Origin: Variovorax paradoxus EPS
GTDB taxonomy: Bacteria > Pseudomonadota > Gammaproteobacteria > Burkholderiales > Burkholderiaceae_C
Direction of reading: 5' to 3'
Assembly: GCF_000184745.1 (NCBI RefSeq)
Contig: NC_014931.1
Coordinates: 62,001-126,000, forward strand
Length of the DNA: 64,000 nucleotides
The notes under the pieces are model-generated. The model was not told the DNA's origin. It worked only from the letters and a program-made list of their open reading frames with translations, and searched no databases. Shown piece by piece: positions 41,204-48,735 of the stretch; position 1 is the stretch's first letter; the number at the start of each line of letters is the position of its first letter. A program made the position numbers and the translations under genes.

Positions 41204-42754
41204 CTAGAGGCCGAGGGCGGCGAGCACGCCGGGGCTCGCCTGCACCGCGCTCTTGCGGTGATAGAAATCGAGCGCGCGCAGGCCGCCCAGTTCGGCGCCG
41301 CCGCCCGCGCGGCCGGGGCCGCCGTGCATCGACATCGGCATCACGTTGCCGTGGCCGGTGTGGGCTTGTGCAACCTCTGGGGTGATCACGTGGACCCGGC
41401 CGTGGCTCGGTGCGACGGCGAGCGCGGCCTGTGCGAGCGCCGCGTCGTCGCTGCCATAGAGCGATGTGACGAGCGAGCCTTGTCCGCGATGTGCCAATGC
41501 GATGCCGTGTGCGAGATCGCGGTACGGCAGCAGCGTGGCGACGGGGCCGAACACTTCCACGTCGTGCACGCGCTGCGCCGCATCGGCATCACGCGCGCCG
41601 AGCAGCACCGGGCCGATGCAGGCGGCGATGGCGGGGTCGGCATCGATCAGCGGCTTGCTGCGGCTGTCGTGCAGCACGGTGGTCTGCGCGGCGAGCGCAT
41701 CGAGTCCATCGCGCACCGCATTCAGTTGCGCACGGCTCACCAGCGAACCCATGCGCACGCTCTCGTTGCGCGGATTGCCGACCGTGACGCCCGCGAGCTT
41801 CGCGCCGATGGCTTCGGCTGCCGCGTCGTACACCTCGGCGGGCACGAGGATGCGGCGGATGGCCGTGCACTTCTGGCCCGACTTCACCGTCATCTCGCGC
41901 ACCACTTCGCGCACGAGCAGGTTGAACGCGTCGCTGCCGGGCGTGGCGCCGGGCAGCAGCAGGGCGCTGTTGAGGCTGTCGGCCTCGATGTTCGCGCGCA
42001 CCGACCGCGCGGCCACGGCGGGGTGCGAGCGGATCACCGCCGCGGTCTCGGCCGACCCGGTGAACGAGACCACATCGAACGGTTGCAACTGGTCCATCAA
42101 CCCCGCCGAGCTTCCGCAGATGACCGAGAGCGCGCCCGCGGGCAGCACGCCCGCATCGACCACGTCGCGCACCATGCGCTGCGTGAGCCAGGCGGTGGCC
42201 GTTGCAGGTTTCACGATCACGGGCACGCCCGAGAGCAATGCCGGTGCGGCCTTTTCCCACAGGCCCCACGACGGGAAATTGAAGGCGTTGATGAAGAGCG
42301 CCACGCCGTGCGTCGGCACCTGCAGATGCTGCGACTGGAACACAGGCTCCTTGCCGAGCTTGACCGCATCGCCGTCGCACAGCGCGCGCACGTCGCCGAG
42401 CGCATCGCCCCACTTGGCGTACTGGCCGAGCGTGAAGATGGCGCCGTCGATGTCGACGGCCGAGTCGTTCTTCACCGTGCCGGAGTTCGCGATGGCGATC
42501 TCGTAATAGGCATCGCGGTTGGCCTGCAGCACCTTGACGATCGCGCCGAGCAGGCCGGCGCGCTGGCGGTAGGTGAGGGCGCGCAATGCGTTGCCGCCCT
42601 GTTCGCGCGCAAACGAGAAAGCTTCGGGCAGGTCGAGCCCCGTCGCATCGACACGCGCGAGTTCGGTGCCCAGCACCGGATCGAACAGCGGCGTGCCGGC
42701 GCCCGAGCCGCTTTGCCAGCGGCCGGCGACGTGGTTGGAAAGGAGGTCGGTCAT
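41204..42754 (-). CDS. boxD: 3,4-dehydroadipyl-CoA semialdehyde dehydrogenase
   Basis: A 516-residue aldehyde dehydrogenase that oxidises the ring-opened 3,4-dehydroadipyl-CoA semialdehyde to the acid with NADP. It resembles the PaaZ N-terminal domain: HGVALFINAFNFPSWGLWEKAAPALL near residues 150-175, cofactor loop SFTGSAETAAVIRSH, catalytic Glu in NIEADSLNSALL and catalytic Cys in KSGQKCTAIRR. Its start overlaps the DUF4863 stop by 4 bp and bclA follows after 42 bp. PaaZ-type bifunctional fusion is ruled out, because the C-terminal hydratase domain is absent. Confidence 0.93.
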   Translation of the reverse strand: MTDLLSNHVAGRWQSGSGAGTPLFDPVLGTELARVDATGLDLPEAFSFAREQGGNALRALTYRQRAGLLGAIVKVLQANRDAYYEIAIANSGTVKNDSAVDIDGAIFTLGQYAKWGDALGDVRALCDGDAVKLGKEPVFQSQHLQVPTHGVALFINAFNFPSWGLWEKAAPALLSGVPVIVKPATATAWLTQRMVRDVVDAGVLPAGALSVICGSSAGLMDQLQPFDVVSFTGSAETAAVIRSHPAVAARSVRANIEADSLNSALLLPGATPGSDAFNLLVREVVREMTVKSGQKCTAIRRILVPAEVYDAAAEAIGAKLAGVTVGNPRNESVRMGSLVSRAQLNAVRDGLDALAAQTTVLHDSRSKPLIDADPAIAACIGPVLLGARDADAAQRVHDVEVFGPVATLLPYRDLAHGIALAHRGQGSLVTSLYGSDDAALAQAALAVAPSHGRVHVITPEVAQAHTGHGNVMPMSMHGGPGRAGGGAELGGLRALDFYHRKSAVQASPGVLAALGL

Positions 42755-43224
42755 TGCGTGAACTTGATCTGCCCTTCGGGCAGGAGATAAAGGACGAGCG
42801 CGCGGCCTTGCGCGACGGTCGGGCGGTGCGCGGTGCCGGGCCCGTAGACGCACCAGCCCGCGGGCCGTCCGTCGAAGGTGGCGGCGGCGCTGTCGGCCAG
42901 CGGCATGATCAGGTCGATCTCGCCGTTGGGATGCGTGTGGTGCGGGCCGGCGATGTCCTGCATGTCGACCACGTCGACCGAGAAGCGGTGCAGCGCGTCT
43001 TCGGCCTTGAAGACGCGGCCATATTTGATGCCGCCGCCTTCGCGCTCGCAGAGCCAGCCTTCGGCGACGCCGCCGATGCAGGCCTGGCGCAGTTGTTCGA
43101 AGCTGGCGCTGCCTGCGCCGTGGGTGGCGTTGAGCCATTGGTCGAGTTGGGCGTCGAGCGGCCGGCCGGCGATTTCGGCGGTCAGGCCGGCGATCAACTG
43201 GTGAAATGCTTCCTTGCTGGCCAT
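42751..43224 (-). CDS. DUF4863-family cupin-like protein of the benzoate cluster
   Basis: A 157-residue protein. The second half has a cupin-like pattern with clustered histidines (IAGPHHTHPNGEIDLIMPL, then GTAHRPTVAQGRALVLYLLPEGQI), able to bind a metal. The first half is helical (EAFHQLIAGLTAEIAGRPLDAQLDQWLN). The family includes 4-hydroxylaminobenzoate lyases of nitrobenzoate pathways, but its members also sit in box operons without a known role. It is the first gene of the boxD-bclA-liv operon and is read from the BoxR-type promoter region at 43225-43420. No nitrobenzoate reductase is in the window. Confidence 0.75.
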   Translation of the reverse strand: MASKEAFHQLIAGLTAEIAGRPLDAQLDQWLNATHGAGSASFEQLRQACIGGVAEGWLCEREGGGIKYGRVFKAEDALHRFSVDVVDMQDIAGPHHTHPNGEIDLIMPLADSAAATFDGRPAGWCVYGPGTAHRPTVAQGRALVLYLLPEGQIKFTQ

Positions 43225-43302
43225 CGGGGGCTTTCTTCGTGGAGGCTGGCTGTGGTGCTGGCCGCAGCAAACTTATGAACTACCTTGCAGGATTGCCTTG
43301 TG

Positions 43303-43316
43303 TGCAGTATCTTGCT
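43303..43316 (+). promoter_or_regulatory. TGCA-N6-TGCT, candidate BoxR operator half (plus orientation)
   Basis: TGCA at 43303-43306 and TGCT at 43313-43316 are six bases apart in the 196-bp divergent region between the DUF4863/boxD operon and boxR. The BoxR target known from Azoarcus is built from TGCA repeats with six-base spacing. A mirror-image site lies at 43354-43367. Assignment is by pattern only. Confidence 0.5.
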
Positions 43317-43353
43317 TGTGGGCGAACAATAAGCACCGAGACAATGGGTGTCA

Positions 43354-43367
43354 AGCAATATAGTGCA
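43354..43367 (-). promoter_or_regulatory. TGCA-N6-TGCT, candidate BoxR operator half (minus orientation)
   Basis: AGCA at 43354-43357 and TGCA at 43364-43367 read TGCA-N6-TGCT on the minus strand, the inverted counterpart of 43303-43316. Two opposed sites between divergent genes would let one regulator control both boxR and the boxD-bclA-liv operon. Confidence 0.5.
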
Positions 43368-43420
43368 TCTATGGCGTTTACCCTGAGCGCGCACAATCCC
43401 CGCCAGGAATGAGGACTTGC

Positions 43421-44359
43421 ATGAACGAGCATGTAGACGCGGTGCTGGCCACCGCGCCAGAAAGCGGCACCAACGCCGCCCCGGCCGGGGAGGCCAAGAA
43501 CCCGCTGCTGGCCGCACTGGGCGACCGTGTGCGCAACCTGCGCGCGCAGCGCGGCCTCACGCGCAAGGCGGTGGCCGTTGCGGCCGACGTGTCGGAGCGA
43601 CACCTGGCCAATCTGGAGTACGGCATCGGCAACGCGTCGATCCTGGTGCTGCAGCAAGTGGCCGGCGCGCTGCACTGCTCGCTGGCCGAGCTGGTCGGCG
43701 ACATCACCACCAGTTCCCCCGAGTGGCTCTTGATCCGCGAACTGCTCGAGAACCGCAGCGAGGCCGACCTGCGCCGCGTGCGCGTGGCGCTCGGCGAACT
43801 GCTGGGCACCGCCTCGGTCGACTCGGCGCGGCACCGCCGCATCGCGCTCGTGGGGCTGCGCGGCGCGGGCAAGTCGACGCTCGGGCAGATGCTGGCCGAC
43901 GACCTGGACGTGCCCTTCGTCGAGTTGAGCCGCGAGATCGAGAAGCTCGCCGGCTGCAGCGTGCGCGAGATCCACGACCTCTATGGCACCAATGCCTACC
44001 GCCGCTACGAGCGCCGCGCGCTCGAGGAGGCGATCCAGATCTACGGCGAGGTGGTGATCGCCACGCCCGGCGGCATCGTCTCCGACCCGGCCACCTTCAA
44101 CGAACTGCTGGCCCACTGCACCACGGTGTGGCTGCAGGCCGCGCCCGAGGAGCACATGGGCCGCGTGGCCGCGCAGGGCGACATGCGCCCGATGGCGGCG
44201 AGCAAGGAAGCCATGGACGACCTGCGCCGCATCCTGGACGGGCGCGCGGCCTTCTATTCGAAGGCCGACCTGCGCGTGGACACCGGCGGCAAGACGGTGC
44301 AGCAAGCCTTCGAGGCGCTGCGCACCGCGGTCGGCACGGTGGTGCGCGAAGCGGCCTGA
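43421..44359 (+). CDS. boxR: BoxR, benzoyl-CoA-responsive regulator (XRE HTH fused to shikimate-kinase-like domain)
   Basis: A 312-residue regulator. Residues about 30-90 are an XRE-type HTH (LGDRVRNLRAQRGLTRKAVAVAADVSERHLANLEYG). A linker (100-135) follows, then residues about 140-300 form a shikimate-kinase-like domain with an intact P-loop GLRGAGKST and the segment ATPGGIVSD. BoxR in Azoarcus represses the box genes and is released by benzoyl-CoA bound in the kinase-like domain. It diverges from the boxD-bclA-liv operon; boxCBA lies 4.4 kb away beyond the iron-signalling genes. The ATG at 43421 is chosen over 43409 by family length. Confidence 0.95.
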   Translation: MNEHVDAVLATAPESGTNAAPAGEAKNPLLAALGDRVRNLRAQRGLTRKAVAVAADVSERHLANLEYGIGNASILVLQQVAGALHCSLAELVGDITTSSPEWLLIRELLENRSEADLRRVRVALGELLGTASVDSARHRRIALVGLRGAGKSTLGQMLADDLDVPFVELSREIEKLAGCSVREIHDLYGTNAYRRYERRALEEAIQIYGEVVIATPGGIVSDPATFNELLAHCTTVWLQAAPEEHMGRVAAQGDMRPMAASKEAMDDLRRILDGRAAFYSKADLRVDTGGKTVQQAFEALRTAVGTVVREAA

Positions 44360-44361
44360 GC

Positions 44362-44384
44362 GCGCGGGCTGCGGGCGCCCGCGC
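44362..44384. terminator. GC-rich hairpin between convergent boxR and receptor genes
   Basis: GCGCGGGC (44362-44369) and GCCCGCGC (44377-44384) form a perfect 8-bp stem with a 7-nt loop in the 31-bp gap between two convergent genes. No T-run follows on either strand, so any termination role is uncertain. Confidence 0.35.
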
Positions 44385-44390
44385 CCGGGG

Positions 44391-46859
44391 TCAGAACTTG
44401 TAGACCAGGTTCACGTTCACGCTGCGCGGCTCACCCCAGGTGTAGGTGCTGTACCAGCTGAAGACCGTCATGTACTTCTTGTCGAGCGCATTGTTCACGC
44501 GCAGCGTGGCCGACAGGCGCGGGCTGAATTCGTAGCGCGCCATCAGGTCGAACAGCCAGTAGGCGTCGGTGGTGAAGGTGGTGGTGCCCAGCACCGGATT
44601 CGACGCATCGCCCCACGACTTGCTCTGCCAGCGCGCGCCGCCGCCCAGCGTCCAGCCCTGCAGCGCGCCGCGGAGGCGGTAGGTGGTGTAGAGGCTGAAC
44701 TGGTCTTCGGGCTCCAGCGTCGAGACCTTCTTGCGGTCCTGCTTCGCGACCTTGTGGGTGAAGCCCGCATGCAGCTGCCAGCCCGGCGCCAGCTCGCCCG
44801 AGACCTCCGCCTCCACGCCCTTGGCGACCACGCCCTGGATCGCGCGGTAGGCCTGCCCGCCCCGGGGCGTGAGCCCGCCGGTGGCCTCGGGGTAGTTGTT
44901 CTGCTCGAGGTGGAAATAGGCCAGGCTGGCGTTGAGCTTGCCGTCCAGGAAGCTGCCCTTCAGGCCCACCTCCTGGTTCTTGCCGTCCTGCGGATCGAGC
45001 GTGCGGCCGTTCACGTCCTGGCTGGACTGCGGCATGAAGATGGTGGTGTAGCTGCCGTAGGCCGAGAGTTGCGGCGTCAGGTCGAAGATGAGGCCGGCAT
45101 AGGGCGCCACTTCGCCGGACCTGTCGATGTCCTTGTTCCTGTAGCTCGACACCCGGGCGCCCGCGATCAGCTTCAGCCGGTCGCTGAGGTTCAGCCGCGT
45201 GGCCGCGTACAGGCCGCGCTCGCGCGTGACCTCGTTGTCGCTGAAGTCGGGCGTGGCCGAGGAGACGGGGAACGGCACCTGGCCGGTCCAGCCGTAGTAG
45301 CCCGACACGTTGGTCTGGTAGCCGGGGAAGTTGTAGCCGTCGTTCTTCCAGCGCCGCCGCGCGATGCTCGCGCCCACCACCAGTTCGTGCTCGCGGCCGA
45401 GCAGCTTGAACGGGCCGCTCGCGTAGGCGTCGAGCGCATCGCTGGTGGTCCGGCCCACGTACTTGCCGAGCCACATCGAGGTGCCCGAGCCGTCCAGCGG
45501 GTTCGGGTTGCCGCCGGCCGCGGCGCCCAGGAGCGCGTCGTAGCCGTTGATCTGGTGGTTGTACTGGACCTTGGCGACCCAGCCGTTGCCGAACTGGTGC
45601 TCCAGCGTGGAGAAGCCGGTGCGCGTGTACTGGCCCCAGCCGCTCCAGCGCGCGCCGTTGTTGAAGGAGCGCGGCATGCTGTTGAAGTTGCCGAGGCTGT
45701 TGAAGATGGGGATGCCGCCCCAGGTCGAGCCCTTGGGGTCGTTGTCCTGGTAGTCGGCGCCCACGGTCAGCAGCGTGCTGGGCGTGAGGTCGGCCTCGAG
45801 GACGCCGTAGAAGACCTTGCTGCTGCGCTTGTAGTGGTCGAGCTGCGAATGACGGTCCTGCAATGCCGCCACCACGCGGCCGCGCACGCTGCCGCTTTCG
45901 TTGAGGGCGCCGCTCAGGTCGGCCTCGGTGCGATAGGTGTTCCACGAACCGGCGCTTGCGCTGAGCTGGCCCTGGAACGCGCGCGTGGGTTTCTTGCGCA
46001 CCAGGTTGATGGTGGCGCCGGGTTCGCCGCTGCCGGTGAGCAGCCCGGTGGCGCCCTTGAGCACCTCGACGCGGTCGTAGATCGAGGTGTCGGTGAGCGT
46101 GTTGCCGGCCGAGTAGGCCGAATCGCGCCGCATCGGAATGCCGTCGTACTGGAAGTTCTGGATCGCGAAGCCGCGCGCGTAGTACTCGGTGCGCTCGCTG
46201 TCGTAGGTGACGATGCTCACGCCCGGCGTGGCGCGGATCACGTCGTCGATCGAGGTCATGCCGAAGTCGTCCATCTGCTGGCGCGTAACGACGCTGACGG
46301 TCTGCGGCGTCTCGCGCGGCGATAGCACCAGCCGGGTGGCGGTGGCGATCGCGCCGGGCGTGTAGGAGCGCGTGCCTTCGGTGATTTCGCCGAGCTGGTT
46401 GGCCGTGACGGTGACTTCGCCGAGGGTCTGGTTGGCCGTCGTTTCCTGTCGGGGCCGGGCCGGGGCCGCGGCCGGTGGTGCGGTCTCGGCGGCCGGCACC
46501 AGCAGGTAGCCGGCTGAGGTGCGGCCCAGCGCCTGGCCGCTGCCGGCGAGCAGCGCCGCGAAGCCGTCCTCCACGCCGTAGCGGCCCTTCAGCCCGGGCG
46601 AGCGCAGGTCGCGCAGCTTGCCGGCATCCAGCGCGATCGCCACGCCGGCCTGCTGTGCGAACTGGTTCAGGGCCGCGGCCAGCGGGCTGGCCGGGATGTC
46701 GTAGACGGCGTTCGCGCCGCGCGCCGGTGCGGGGTTCGCGGCCTGGGCGAGGGCCAGCGGGCCGGCGGTGGACAGCGCCATCGCGCAGGCGAGGCGGAGA
46801 GCCAGGCGCAGGCGGTTGCGCGGGAAGGGCGCCGCGGGGTGGTGCGGTTGAGCGTGCAT
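44391..46859 (-). CDS. TonB-dependent siderophore receptor with signalling (STN) domain
   Basis: An 822-residue outer-membrane receptor. After a signal peptide (ending near LALA-QA, residue 39) comes the STN domain (about 50-120: AVYDIPASPLAAALNQFAQQAGVAIALDAGKL), which contacts the FecR-type anti-sigma protein. A plug domain follows (about 165-290: RETPQTVSVVTRQQMDDFGMTSIDDVIRATPGVSI), then a 22-strand barrel ending in the terminal aromatic residue (NLVYKF). The plug sequence is of the FpvA/FhuE/FoxA ferric-siderophore type. It is last in a sigma-FecR-receptor operon. It would import an unidentified ferric siderophore and signal its presence. Confidence 0.92.
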   Translation of the reverse strand: MHAQPHHPAAPFPRNRLRLALRLACAMALSTAGPLALAQAANPAPARGANAVYDIPASPLAAALNQFAQQAGVAIALDAGKLRDLRSPGLKGRYGVEDGFAALLAGSGQALGRTSAGYLLVPAAETAPPAAAPARPRQETTANQTLGEVTVTANQLGEITEGTRSYTPGAIATATRLVLSPRETPQTVSVVTRQQMDDFGMTSIDDVIRATPGVSIVTYDSERTEYYARGFAIQNFQYDGIPMRRDSAYSAGNTLTDTSIYDRVEVLKGATGLLTGSGEPGATINLVRKKPTRAFQGQLSASAGSWNTYRTEADLSGALNESGSVRGRVVAALQDRHSQLDHYKRSSKVFYGVLEADLTPSTLLTVGADYQDNDPKGSTWGGIPIFNSLGNFNSMPRSFNNGARWSGWGQYTRTGFSTLEHQFGNGWVAKVQYNHQINGYDALLGAAAGGNPNPLDGSGTSMWLGKYVGRTTSDALDAYASGPFKLLGREHELVVGASIARRRWKNDGYNFPGYQTNVSGYYGWTGQVPFPVSSATPDFSDNEVTRERGLYAATRLNLSDRLKLIAGARVSSYRNKDIDRSGEVAPYAGLIFDLTPQLSAYGSYTTIFMPQSSQDVNGRTLDPQDGKNQEVGLKGSFLDGKLNASLAYFHLEQNNYPEATGGLTPRGGQAYRAIQGVVAKGVEAEVSGELAPGWQLHAGFTHKVAKQDRKKVSTLEPEDQFSLYTTYRLRGALQGWTLGGGARWQSKSWGDASNPVLGTTTFTTDAYWLFDLMARYEFSPRLSATLRVNNALDKKYMTVFSWYSTYTWGEPRSVNVNLVYKF

Positions 46860-46939
46860 GGTCGGTTCCAGATTTGTCGAGGTCTTACCGGCTATGACGG
46901 ATGAGCCGCCGGAAGCGGAACCGGACCGCGCACTTTTTT

Positions 46940-47968
46940 TCAGGAGGGGTCGGTCGTGTCGACCAGCACCAGGTAGGACGTGAGGGTGCGCACCCGCAGC
47001 TGGGGGAAGCTGTCCACCAGCAATTGCAGTGCGCGCGTGGTGTCGTCCAGCGGCAGCACGGCCGAGACGCGGATGCCCTGCGTGCGCGCGCGGTCGTAGA
47101 CGATGCCGCCCGGGTGGTAGCGGTCCAGTTCGTCGAGCACCTCGGACAGCGGACGGTCGTCGGCGACCAGCTGCCGCCGTGTCCAGGCGTTGTCGACGCT
47201 GCGCACGTCGACCGGCTCGGCCGGCCCGATGCCGACCTCGGTGATCCGCACCCGCTGGCCCGGGCCGATCACCCGCGCCTCGGCTCCCTTGCCGGCCTGC
47301 ACCGTAGTGCGGGACTCCAGCATGGTCAGCTCGGTGGTTTCTCCGTCGCGGCGCACGATGAAGCGCGTGCCGAGCGCGCGGATGCTGCCCTGGGGCGTGC
47401 GGACCACGAAGGGCCGTGCGGCGTCGGGCGCCACCTCGACGCGGATGGCGCCGCGCACCAGCTCGATGCCGCGCTGCCCGGCGTCGTAGTGCAGGTTGAC
47501 CGCGCTGCCGGTGTCCAGGCTGATGCGGCTGCCGTCGGGCAGCACCTGCGCGCGGGTGTCGCCGGTGGCGGTGCGCATGTCGGCCAGCAGGTAAGCCGGC
47601 GGACAGGCCCGCAGCAGCATCCAGCTCAGGCCCAGCACGACGGCCAGTGATAGCGTCGCACCCGCCTGTCGCCTTCGCCGGGACTGCCGGGGCCGGGCTT
47701 CGGTGGCCGAGGCCGTGAGCGCCGCGTGCGCGGGCCGCGCATGGCCGCCCGAGCTTTCGCGCACCGTCTGCAACTGGCCGAGCAGCCGTTCCATGCCGGC
47801 GGCCGCCGCGGCGTGGCGCGGGTCCGCCTGCTTCCAGGCATCGAAGCCTTCACGCGCGCATTCGCGCTCGGCGGAATCGTCGGCCGTGAGGCGCACGATC
47901 CACTCGGCCGCCTGCATCGCGATTGCGTCGATATCGACGGTCGACCCCTCCGTGGCCGCGCGGTTCAC
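46940..47968 (-). CDS. FecR-type anti-sigma/sigma regulator
   Basis: A 342-residue inner-membrane signal transducer. The N-terminal cytoplasmic DUF4880-type segment includes AAEWIVRLTADDSAERECAREGFDAWKQADPRH. One membrane helix (about 107-124, AGATLSLAVVLGLSWMLL) leads to the periplasmic FecR domain (AQVLPDGSRISLDTGSAVNLHYDAGQRGIELVRGAIRVEVA) and the C-terminal STN-interacting domain. The start is GTG at 47968, in a GTGA overlap with the sigma-factor stop. It relays receptor occupancy to the sigma factor. Confidence 0.92.
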   Translation of the reverse strand: MNRAATEGSTVDIDAIAMQAAEWIVRLTADDSAERECAREGFDAWKQADPRHAAAAAGMERLLGQLQTVRESSGGHARPAHAALTASATEARPRQSRRRRQAGATLSLAVVLGLSWMLLRACPPAYLLADMRTATGDTRAQVLPDGSRISLDTGSAVNLHYDAGQRGIELVRGAIRVEVAPDAARPFVVRTPQGSIRALGTRFIVRRDGETTELTMLESRTTVQAGKGAEARVIGPGQRVRITEVGIGPAEPVDVRSVDNAWTRRQLVADDRPLSEVLDELDRYHPGGIVYDRARTQGIRVSAVLPLDDTTRALQLLVDSFPQLRVRTLTSYLVLVDTTDPS

Positions 47969-48489
47969 TGGACGAACTCCACGCGGCAATGCAGCAGCGC
48001 CAGCGCGAGGTACTTGCGCACCATGCGGTCCGATACGCCCAGGCTCTCTGCGATGGCCGTATGCGTCATGCCGTCCAGGTAGTGCAGCAGGAAGGCTTCG
48101 CGCGGCTTGGGCTGCAGGCCGTCGAGCGCGGCAGCGATCTGGGCCAGCGCCTGCATCGCCATCAGCGTTTCCTTCGGCGAGGGATGGGCGCACCCCTCCA
48201 TCGCCAGCGCCAGTTCGGCCAGGTAGGCCTGCTCGATGCGCTGGCGCCGCGCGCGGTCGATCAGCAATCGCCCGGCCGTGGTGCAGAGGAAGGCGCGGGG
48301 CTTCTCGATGCTGCCCAGCATGCGCAGCGTCTCGCGCGAGGCGAGCACGCGCACGAAGGTGTCTTGCGCCACGTCGGCGGCACTGTGCGCGCAGCCCAGC
48401 TTTCGGCGCAGCCAGGCGGTCAGCCAGCCGTGGTGCGCGCGGTAGAAATCGCCCAACTGGGGCTGCAGGCGGGTATCGGGGAACGACAT
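47965..48489 (-). CDS. FecI-type ECF sigma factor
   Basis: A 174-residue ECF sigma factor. Region 2 is FYRAHHGWLTAWLRRKLGCAHSAADVAQDTFVRVL with the core-binding and -10 recognition helices, and region 4 is LQPKPREAFLLHYLDGMTHTAIAESLGVSDRMVRKYLALAL. The ATG at 48489 yields the usual FecI length; the longer upstream frame lacks similarity. A Fur-box-like palindrome lies 70-88 bp upstream of the start. It directs transcription of the receptor gene in response to ferric siderophore. Confidence 0.93.
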   Translation of the reverse strand: MSFPDTRLQPQLGDFYRAHHGWLTAWLRRKLGCAHSAADVAQDTFVRVLASRETLRMLGSIEKPRAFLCTTAGRLLIDRARRQRIEQAYLAELALAMEGCAHPSPKETLMAMQALAQIAAALDGLQPKPREAFLLHYLDGMTHTAIAESLGVSDRMVRKYLALALLHCRVEFVQ

Positions 48490-48558
48490 TCGGACATCGG
48501 AGCGCGTGCGCGGCGCACGCAAGAAGAAGAAAGGCGGCGGGAAAAGCGGAAAAACTGA

Positions 48559-48577
48559 GCAAATAAGAACTATTCGC
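48559..48577. promoter_or_regulatory. Candidate Fur box upstream of the FecI-type gene
   Basis: GCAAATAAGAACTATTCGC is a 19-bp imperfect palindrome (GCAAATA-N5-TATTCGC), an AT-rich island in GC-rich DNA, located upstream of the iron-signalling sigma gene. Size and symmetry fit Fur boxes, and FecI-type operons are normally Fur-repressed. Assignment is by pattern and context. Confidence 0.55.
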
Positions 48578-48653
48578 ATCTTCTCTCGGAAATGTGTCCT
48601 GCGGGGCGCCCGAGCCCAAAAAAGCCTGACAGGCATTGACTTGTCGGCTGATA

Positions 48654-48671
48654 TGCATAATGATGCATGCA
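48654..48671 (+). promoter_or_regulatory. BoxR operator candidate, TGCA-N6-TGCA before boxC
   Basis: TGCATAATGATGCA (48654-48667) is an exact TGCA-N6-TGCA, extended by an overlapping third TGCA at 48668-48671; a further TGCA lies at 48687-48690. The site is 65-82 bp upstream of the boxC start, where it could cover the promoter. The same repeat type is the BoxR target described in Azoarcus. The region is AT-rich compared with its surroundings. Confidence 0.7.
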
Positions 48672-48735
48672 CTGAGCGAAGAAAACTGCATTATTCTTCG
48701 TGTGACCCGTCCGCCCCAGACCAGGAGACTTCACG

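Noticed and set aside
40391..42790. 799-codon plus-strand frame opposite bclA and boxD
   Set aside because: Shadow of two strongly identified enzymes; composition dominated by Arg, His, Ala and Val.
46940..48691. Longer frame beginning upstream of the FecR-type gene as a sigma-FecR fusion
   Set aside because: The sigma factor is encoded in another frame and ends in a GTGA overlap with FecR; the upstream part of the frame is only a shadow.
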